Source of the DNA: an uncultured Archangium sp.
Lineage (GTDB): Bacteria > Myxococcota > Myxococcia > Myxococcales > Myxococcaceae
NCBI GenBank assembly: GCA_946479335.1
Contig: CAMLFP010000151.1
Span: forward strand, 1-11,999
Direction of reading: 5' to 3'
Length of the DNA: 11,999 nucleotides
The first letter of the stretch is position 1. The number at the start of each line of letters is the position of its first letter. Positions 7,203-11,999 of this stretch are shown piece by piece. The translations under genes and the position numbers were made by a program. The notes beneath the pieces were generated by a model. That model saw nothing but the letters and a program-made list of their open reading frames with translations, searched no databases and was not told the DNA's origin.

Positions 7203-8387
7203 ATGATCCGCACCTCGTTGCTGACCGCATCGGTGTTCATCGTCTCCTGCACGGCGCCGGAGGTTGATCCGCTGCCGTTCGAGCAAGCGTCGGCGACGGA
7301 GACGCCCGACCCCGCGAAGATGGGCCCGTTCGCGGTCGGCGTGCGCACCGTCGTCTACGAAGACGCCTCGCGGCCGAAGCCCGGGGGCGCGCCGCGGATG
7401 CTCACCACCGAGATCTGGTACCCGGCGGTGCAGAGCGCCCGTGGGTCCCCGACGGCGAGCTACGACATCATGAGCCTGTTCACCGAAGAACAGCAGGCCT
7501 CGATCGGCGCCGGAGTGCTCCCCCTGCTGGAGACCACCGCGGTGCGAGACGCCACGCCGACGCGCGCGCACGGCAAGTTCCCGCTCATCATCTTCAGCCA
7601 CGGGCAGGCGGCGATGCGCTGGCAGTCGACGTACTACACGGTGCTGCTCGCCTCGCACGGCTACATCGTCGTCTCACCCGACCACGAAGGCGGCACGCTC
7701 TACGACGTCGTTCGCGGGCAACTGCAGGACACCGGCGTCGGCCTCGAGACGCGCCCGGCAGACGCGCGACTGCTGATCAACCGCATGCTCCGCTTGAAGA
7801 GCGATGACCCGCTCTTCGACCTCGTCGACGAGGAGCGGATCGCCGTCACCGGGCACTCGTTCGGCGCCATCACCGCGCTGCGCACGGCCGCGCTCGACTC
7901 GCGCGTGAAGGTCATCGTGCCGCAGGCCCCGTTCGACGCGAGCCTGATCTTGATCGACCTCGCGATGCCGTCGATCCCCATCCACGTGCAGGGCGCGAAC
8001 GAAGACCGCACGCTCCCGTGGGACGAGAACGTGGTGACCACCATGACGGAGGTGAAGAAGACGGGGAAGCCGTGGTGGCTGCTCGGCATCACGCACGGAG
8101 GCCACTTCACCTTCTCGGATCTCTGCGCCTTCGACCTCGCCAGTATCGTCGACCGCGTGCAGCTCGACATTCCCGGCGCGAACGTGCGGAACGTGCTCGA
8201 AGACGGGTGCGGCCCCACCGCACCGAGCGCGGCGGTCGCCCAGCCGCTCATCAACCACTTCGCGGTGTCGTTCTTCAACGGCCACTTCAAGGGCTCGGAA
8301 GCGTCACTGGCGCTGATGACGCAGGCGAAGGCCGACGAGCTCGGGGGCGCGACCGGGGTCGCCACGGTCGAGACGAGCGGCGACTGA
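7203..8387 (+). CDS. Alpha/beta-hydrolase lipoprotein (PAF-acetylhydrolase / dienelactone hydrolase-like)
   Basis: This 394-aa predicted lipoprotein is a serine hydrolase, probably an esterase or lipase of the PAF-acetylhydrolase II / dienelactone-hydrolase-like group. The signal MIRTSLLTASVFIVSC ends in a good lipobox with Cys16. FSHG at 131-134 fits the oxyanion-hole strand turn, GHSFG at 217-221 is the nucleophile elbow with Ser219, Asp268 (GANEDR) is a candidate acid, and His298 or His301 in THGGH is the candidate catalytic His. The early ENTWYPA-like region reads LTTEIWYPAVQ, typical of this family before the core fold. The ATG at 7203 is chosen for the signal peptide; in-frame ATGs at 7194 and 7140 are alternatives. 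The natural substrate cannot be told. The stop abuts the convergent Usp gene. Confidence 0.87.
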   Translation: MIRTSLLTASVFIVSCTAPEVDPLPFEQASATETPDPAKMGPFAVGVRTVVYEDASRPKPGGAPRMLTTEIWYPAVQSARGSPTASYDIMSLFTEEQQASIGAGVLPLLETTAVRDATPTRAHGKFPLIIFSHGQAAMRWQSTYYTVLLASHGYIVVSPDHEGGTLYDVVRGQLQDTGVGLETRPADARLLINRMLRLKSDDPLFDLVDEERIAVTGHSFGAITALRTAALDSRVKVIVPQAPFDASLILIDLAMPSIPIHVQGANEDRTLPWDENVVTTMTEVKKTGKPWWLLGITHGGHFTFSDLCAFDLASIVDRVQLDIPGANVRNVLEDGCGPTAPSAAVAQPLINHFAVSFFNGHFKGSEASLALMTQAKADELGGATGVATVETSGD

Positions 8388-8391
8388 TCAG
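8384..8391. other. Second shared stop-codon palindrome CTGATCAG
   Basis: The hydrolase TGA (8385-8387) and the Usp TGA (complement of 8388-8390) form TGATCA with no spacer, inside the same CTGATCAG 8-mer found at 6042-6049. No terminator hairpin with a T tract is seen here. Confidence 0.7.
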
Positions 8392-8822
8392 CGGCGCACG
8401 ACGAGCGTCGGGCAGTGCGCGTGGTGCAGCACCCGGTCGCTCACCGAGCCGAGCAGGAAGCGCGACGCCGCGTTCTGCCCGCGCGCGCCCACCACGATGA
8501 GGTCGACGCCCGACTTGCTGGCAGCGTCCACGATGACGTCGGCCGGCGAGCCGACCTCCACGCGGGTGGCGATGTTCAGCGCCGGCCGCTCCTTGGCCAG
8601 CGACTCCACCACCGCCTCGGCGCGCTTCAGTTCTTCCTGCGACTTCGCGGGGCCGGTGGTGACGAAACCCTCCATCGGCCCGAAGGGGATGATCTGCGGC
8701 GGCTCGATAACGAAGAGGAAGGTCAGCTTCGCGCCGGTCTGCTCGGCGAGCCCCATCGCGTAGCGCGCCGCCTCCACTGATTTTCCGCTGCCATCGACGC
8801 CGACGAGGATGTTGTTCACCAT
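8388..8822 (-). CDS. Universal stress protein, UspA-type ATP-binding
   Basis: This 144-aa cytoplasmic protein is of the single-domain length usual for the Usp family. It begins with NNILVGVDGS, the first strand with the conserved Asp10, and ends with VVGARG...LLGS...CPTLVV. The G-x2-G-x9-G-S motif at 112-126 (GARG, then GS) marks the ATP-binding subclass. Usp proteins help cells survive stress and act as nucleotide-dependent regulators; the partner here is unknown. The start at 8822 is fixed by GTGGAG 6 nt upstream and by the family N-terminus, although the frame is open to 8921. It lies 31 nt downstream of the ABC exporter on the same strand and may be cotranscribed with it. Confidence 0.93.
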   Translation of the reverse strand: MVNNILVGVDGSGKSVEAARYAMGLAEQTGAKLTFLFVIEPPQIIPFGPMEGFVTTGPAKSQEELKRAEAVVESLAKERPALNIATRVEVGSPADVIVDAASKSGVDLIVVGARGQNAASRFLLGSVSDRVLHHAHCPTLVVRR

Positions 8823-8828
8823 GGTGTT

Positions 8829-8834
8829 CTCCAC
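8829..8834 (-). promoter_or_regulatory. Shine-Dalgarno GTGGAG of the Usp gene
   Basis: Read on the minus strand, GTGGAG lies 6 nt before ATG 8822. It decides the start against a longer in-frame reading that would overlap the ABC exporter gene. Confidence 0.6.
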
Positions 8835-8853
8835 TGCTTGAGGGGTCTTCACT

Positions 8854-10719
8854 CTACCGGTAGCCCTGCGCCTGCAGCGTAAAGAGCTTCGCGTAGCGCC
8901 CCGCGCGCGCGAGCAGCTCATCGTGACTGCCGAGCTCCACGAGGCGGCCGTCTTGCAGCACCGCGATGCGGTCGGCCATGCGCACCGTCGAGAAGCGGTG
9001 GCTGATGATGAGGGCGGTGCGGTCCTTCGCGAGGGCGCGGAAGCGGTCGAACAGCGCGACCTCCGCCTCGGCGTCGATGGCCGCGGTGGGCTCGTCGAGA
9101 ATCAACACCTCCGCTTCACGCATGAACGCGCGGGAGATGGCGAGCTTCTGCCACTGGCCGCCCGACAGCTCCTGGCCCTTCTCGAACCAGCCGCCGAGCA
9201 TCGTGTCGTACTTGTTCGGGAGGCCCTCGATGACCGCGTCGGCGCCGCCGGCCTGCGCGGCGGTGATGACGGCGTCGCGGTCGTCCAGCTTCTCGGAGCG
9301 CCCGAGGCCCACGTTCTCGCTCGCGGTGAACTGGTAGCGCACGAAGTCTTGAAACACCGCGCCCATGCGCGCGCGGAGGTCGGTCACGTCGAGGTCGCGC
9401 AGGTCCACCCCGCCGTAGCGGATGCTGCCCTCCGTCGGCTCGTAGAGCCGCAGCAGCAGCTTGATGAGCGTCGACTTGCCCGCGCCGTTCTCGCCCACCA
9501 GCGCCAGCTTCTCGCCGGGCTTGAGCGACAGCGACACGTCGCGCAGCGCCCAGCCGTCCTTCCCCGGGTAGCGGAAGCTGACGTGGTCCAGCTCCAGCGC
9601 GTGCGGCCCGGGCGGCAGCGTCTTCGGGGGCGAGACACGCGGCAGCTCGGCGCTGGTGGGCAGCTCGAAGAAGCGCTTCAGGTTCGAGAGGAACAGCGCG
9701 TCTTCGTACATGCCGGCCAGCGCGCTCAACACCGACTCGAACGCCGCCTGCCCCTGGCGGAAGAGGCCCAGGTACAGCACCAGGTCGCCGACGGAAATCT
9801 CCTGGTTCGCCGCGCGCCCCGCGACCCACAGGTAGCAGAGGTAGAACGAGCCCAGCGAGACCGCACCCAGCAACGTGCCCTGCCACAAGCGCTTTCTGGC
9901 CAGCGCGCGGTCTTCCGAGAGGAACTTCGCGAACAGCGCGCGGTACCGCCCGAGGAAGAGCGGGCCCAGGCCGAAGAGCTTCACCTCCTTCACCGACGCG
10001 TCGCGCGTCAGCAGCCACTCGAGGTACGTCAGCTTGCGGCTCTCCGGCGCGCGCCACGAATAGAGGCGGAAGCGCTCACTCGACAGCCGCGTCTCCGCGA
10101 GGAAGGAGGGCACCGCCGCCACCACCAGCACCAGCGCGCTCCACCACGCGAGCTTCCACAGCAGCACCGCGAACGAGGCCAGCACCAGCGCCTGGCGCAC
10201 CACGGTGACCGCGTCCATCGCCAGCGAGAGCGGCCGCGACGAGGCCTCGCGTCGCGCGTTCTGCATCAGGTCGTAGGTCTCAGCGTCTTCGTAGTGCTTG
10301 AGCTCCAGCGTCAGCGCCTTCTGCAAGATGCGCTCGTTGAGCAGGTTGCCCAGCGAGACGCGCAGCAGCTCTCGCGAGAGCGCCAGCAGCCGGCTGACGA
10401 GGAGCGCCGCGAGCGCGAGGCCCAGCTCCCACGAGACGTAGCGCCAGACGAGCTCCTTCGGGCCGCCCTTGGTCGACGAGGCGACCACCGCGTCGATGAT
10501 CAGCTTGCCGACCCACGCCATCGACGCGGGGAGCGCGGCCTGCGCCAGCGTCAGCGCCGCCAGCAGCAGCGCGTTGCGACGGTCGGCCTCCCACACGAGC
10601 TTGAGGGCCACGGGGAGCTGCTCGTAGAGCTCCTTCGCGGTGAGGCGACGTTCGATGGCCTCGCGCAGCGAGCGCTTCGCGTCAGCTGGCCGGGGGGTGT
10701 TTTTCGTAGCGTTGGGCAC
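8854..10719 (-). CDS. ABC exporter, fused permease and ATPase (ABCB type)
   Basis: This 621-aa half-transporter should form a homodimer in the inner membrane and export a substrate using ATP. After a charged N-terminal stretch, the membrane domain covers roughly residues 45-330 with several hydrophobic segments. The nucleotide-binding domain is complete: A-loop tyrosine in FRYPG (about 385), Walker A GENGAGKST at 409-417 (Lys415), Q-loop in VFQDF, signature LSGGQ at 518-522, Walker B LILDEP with Asp542 and Glu543, and H-loop His574. All catalytic residues are present, so it should be active. The substrate is unknown; lipid, drug and peptide exporters all have this architecture. The start is GTG at 10719; no strong ribosome binding site is seen. 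The Usp gene follows after 31 nt. Confidence 0.94.
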   Translation of the reverse strand: MPNATKNTPRPADAKRSLREAIERRLTAKELYEQLPVALKLVWEADRRNALLLAALTLAQAALPASMAWVGKLIIDAVVASSTKGGPKELVWRYVSWELGLALAALLVSRLLALSRELLRVSLGNLLNERILQKALTLELKHYEDAETYDLMQNARREASSRPLSLAMDAVTVVRQALVLASFAVLLWKLAWWSALVLVVAAVPSFLAETRLSSERFRLYSWRAPESRKLTYLEWLLTRDASVKEVKLFGLGPLFLGRYRALFAKFLSEDRALARKRLWQGTLLGAVSLGSFYLCYLWVAGRAANQEISVGDLVLYLGLFRQGQAAFESVLSALAGMYEDALFLSNLKRFFELPTSAELPRVSPPKTLPPGPHALELDHVSFRYPGKDGWALRDVSLSLKPGEKLALVGENGAGKSTLIKLLLRLYEPTEGSIRYGGVDLRDLDVTDLRARMGAVFQDFVRYQFTASENVGLGRSEKLDDRDAVITAAQAGGADAVIEGLPNKYDTMLGGWFEKGQELSGGQWQKLAISRAFMREAEVLILDEPTAAIDAEAEVALFDRFRALAKDRTALIISHRFSTVRMADRIAVLQDGRLVELGSHDELLARAGRYAKLFTLQAQGYR

Positions 10720-10720
10720 G

Positions 10721-10750
10721 GGTTGGCGTATTTCGCGACGCCGCTGTCAC
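10721..10750 (+). repeat. Duplicated upstream module, copy 1
   Basis: The copy reads GGTTGGC (10721-10727), 4 nt, TTCGCG (10732-10737), 3 nt, CCGCTGTCAC (10741-10750). The same three blocks recur in the same order in copy 2. It sits next to the exporter GTG start, so it could act as an operator for that gene or be half of a pair serving the barrel gene. Confidence 0.5.
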
Positions 10751-10764
10751 GGGAGTTGCGGCGC

Positions 10765-10798
10765 GGTTGGCAACTTCATAGTTCGCGCCCGCTGTCAC
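10765..10798 (+). repeat. Duplicated upstream module, copy 2
   Basis: The copy reads GGTTGGC (10765-10771), 10 nt, TTCGCG (10782-10787), 1 nt, CCGCTGTCAC (10789-10798). The 10-bp block starts 48 bp after its partner in copy 1. The identical block order with varied spacing points to a decayed tandem duplication or paired binding sites. Confidence 0.5.
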
Positions 10799-10811
10799 AC
10801 CACACCACTCT

Positions 10812-10819
10812 GGGGAGGA
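10812..10819 (+). promoter_or_regulatory. Strong ribosome binding site GGGGAGGA
   Basis: GGGGAGGA lies 8 nt before the ATG at 10828, separated by C and a run of seven T. It is one of the strongest in the window and fixes the start of the barrel gene, whose frame is open far upstream across the antisense of the ABC gene. It suggests high expression. Confidence 0.75.
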
Positions 10820-10827
10820 CTTTTTTT

Positions 10828-11784
10828 ATGTTTCACGCACTGACTCTTTCGGCAGCTCTGCTCGCGCAGGCGCCTGCGGCAGCCGCTCCGCCCGCTCCGT
10901 CGTCGGACCCCGCGGTGATGGCTGCCGAAGCAGCGCAGACCGCCGCCGCTGCCGCCCAGAAGGCCGCGGAGGCCGCTGAGCGCATCGCCAACGCCGTGGC
11001 GCCTGCCGCTCCGGCCGCCGCCGCGCCGGCGGAGGCGCCCGCGAAGTCGAACTGGGTGGGCAGCATCGGCGCGGGCCTCACGTACATCACCGGCAACGCC
11101 GAGACGCTGACGCTGACCGGCAACGGCTCGCTCAACGGCACGTTCGGCCAGTGGGGCCTCGGCATCAAGGCGAGCGGCGCCTACGGCCTCGCGAACCCGT
11201 CGACGGCGGCCAACACTCCGCCCGCGGTGACGGCGCGGCGCGCGTCGCTGCTGGTGCGCGGTGACCGCAGCTTCGGCGAGGGCTTCGCGCAGATCTACGC
11301 GCAGGCGCTCGGCGAGTTCGACCACATGAAGAACATCGAGTCGCGCGCGCTCGGCGAGCTCGGCGCCGGCCTCACCTTCTTCAACCAGAAGGAAGCGACG
11401 TACGAGAAGCTCTACCTCCGCGTCGACATCGGTCTGCGCGCCGGTCACGAAACCGCGTACCAGTACTTCCCCACGCCGGCGGTCATCAACCCGTACGGCG
11501 CGGTGGTGCTCGCGCCGCGCGCCGCGCTGACCTTCCGGTGGGGGTTCAACGACTACGTGCGCTTCAGCGAGCTGTTCGAAGTCATCCCCTACGTGTTGGA
11601 CCCGTACCTCGGCCGCACGCTGCTCAACTCGACGACGCAGCTGAGCGCCCGGCTGACCGCCAACCTCTCGCTCACCACCTCGCTGGTGTTGAACTTCGAC
11701 TCCAAGCCTCCGCAGGCGGCGGGTGGCGTGCCGCGCAAGACGCTCGACGCGGCGCTGACCGTCGGCATCGAAGCGACGTTCTGA
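10828..11784 (+). CDS. DUF481-family outer-membrane beta-barrel with Ala-rich N-terminal helix
   Basis: This 318-aa predicted outer-membrane protein has a signal peptide (MFHALTLSAALLAQA, probable cleavage after Ala15) that unusually lacks Lys or Arg in its n-region. Residues 27-57 form an Ala-rich amphipathic helix with regular Glu, Gln and Lys, followed by a Pro/Ala linker to about 73. From Asn75 (NWVGSIGAGLTYITGNAETL) the sequence alternates hydrophobic and polar residues in strands, as in DUF481 (PF04338-type) barrels, and ends VGIEATF with the terminal Phe used as the Bam assembly signal. The function of DUF481 proteins is poorly known; salt-induced outer-membrane proteins belong to this family. 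The helix could contact peptidoglycan or oligomerise, which is inference. A strong ribosome binding site and a strong terminator suggest an abundant, monocistronic product. Confidence 0.9.
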   Translation: MFHALTLSAALLAQAPAAAAPPAPSSDPAVMAAEAAQTAAAAAQKAAEAAERIANAVAPAAPAAAAPAEAPAKSNWVGSIGAGLTYITGNAETLTLTGNGSLNGTFGQWGLGIKASGAYGLANPSTAANTPPAVTARRASLLVRGDRSFGEGFAQIYAQALGEFDHMKNIESRALGELGAGLTFFNQKEATYEKLYLRVDIGLRAGHETAYQYFPTPAVINPYGAVVLAPRAALTFRWGFNDYVRFSELFEVIPYVLDPYLGRTLLNSTTQLSARLTANLSLTTSLVLNFDSKPPQAAGGVPRKTLDAALTVGIEATF

Positions 11785-11806
11785 GCTCCAGCACGTGAAG
11801 TCTCCG

Positions 11807-11841
11807 GCCCCTCTTCGCAACTGCGAGGAGGGGCTTTTTTT
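11807..11841 (+). terminator. Intrinsic terminator after the DUF481 gene
   Basis: The arms GCCCCTCTTCGC and GCGAGGAGGGGC pair over 12 bp with one G-U wobble, close with an AACT-type tetraloop and are followed by seven T (11835-11841). It starts 22 nt after the stop codon and is the only clear rho-independent terminator in the window. Confidence 0.92.
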
Positions 11842-11999
11842 CATCGAGTGACGGTGGTGATGACGCGTCTCGTCTCTGCTCGTCGCGCGCCTGCCCTCGC
11901 GTTCTCGCAAACATCTCAAGCTGTGGAGATGCTGTTTTCAGCACGCGCGAGCTCCCGCCCGTCGTCGGCCCCTGCCGCAGCGCTTCGCGGAGGTGGCTC

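Larger units (their letters stand above)
10720..10827. promoter_or_regulatory. Divergent region between ABC exporter and DUF481 genes
   Basis: This 108-bp region must hold signals for both the leftward exporter and the rightward barrel gene. It contains two copies of an ordered module (listed separately) and ends in a strong ribosome binding site followed by seven T residues before the ATG. No convincing -35/-10 pair was found; CATAGT (10777-10782) is a weak -10 candidate for the rightward gene. Confidence 0.45.

Noticed and set aside
8923..10827. Open + frame antisense to the ABC gene that continues in frame into the DUF481 gene, as if one 953-aa protein
   Set aside because: The upstream part is composition-driven antisense. 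A strong ribosome binding site and signal peptide at 10828 set the true start.
11848..11999. Open + frame running off the window edge from GTG 11848, with in-frame ATG at 11929
   Set aside because: About 50 codons with no recognisable N-terminus, signal or ribosome binding site at a sensible distance. The 158 bp after the terminator otherwise show nothing identifiable.

Overview
The window is very GC-rich and gene-dense, with strong G/C bias at third codon positions. It reads like a chromosomal segment of a Myxococcota-type (deltaproteobacterial) predator or soil bacterium. That assignment is inference from base composition, from the number of lipoproteins (five of nine genes carry a lipobox-like signal), and from families common in that group: a composite lipoprotein with thrombospondin type 3 and IPT/TIG repeats, a Cys-rich Sel1-like (Hcp-type) lipoprotein, and a DUF481 outer-membrane barrel. 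No rRNA, tRNA, insertion sequence, CRISPR array or prophage gene was seen.

Layout from left to right. A giant (1227 aa) surface lipoprotein gene runs leftward (61-3744). An 82-bp divergent region with a perfect 14-bp palindrome (3795-3808) separates it from a rightward, translationally coupled pair: a HExxH-type putative metallopeptidase lipoprotein (3827-5215) and a Sel1-like disulfide-rich lipoprotein (5212-6045). A leftward 5-6 TM orphan membrane protein (6046-6558) converges on them with no gap. After a second short divergent region come two rightward genes: a small lipoprotein with a carboxypeptidase-regulatory-like fold (6651-7118) and an alpha/beta-hydrolase lipoprotein (7203-8387). 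The hydrolase converges, again with no gap, on a leftward pair in transcription order ABC exporter (8854-10719) then UspA-type stress protein (8388-8822). A 108-bp divergent region with a duplicated sequence module leads to a rightward DUF481 barrel (10828-11784), closed by a strong intrinsic terminator (11807-11841).

Most products are predicted to work in the cell envelope (surface lipoproteins, inner-membrane exporter, outer-membrane barrel). Only the Usp protein is clearly cytoplasmic. I see no convincing multi-gene defence, secretion or biosynthetic system. The most notable signals are the coupled metallopeptidase/Hcp-like lipoprotein pair, the composite domain order of the giant lipoprotein, candidate leaderless promoters with TANNNT boxes 6-8 nt before start codons, the repeated module before the DUF481 gene, and two convergent gene pairs whose stop codons are the two halves of one TGATCA palindrome. 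The very long open frames antisense to the first and eighth genes look like artefacts of codon composition.
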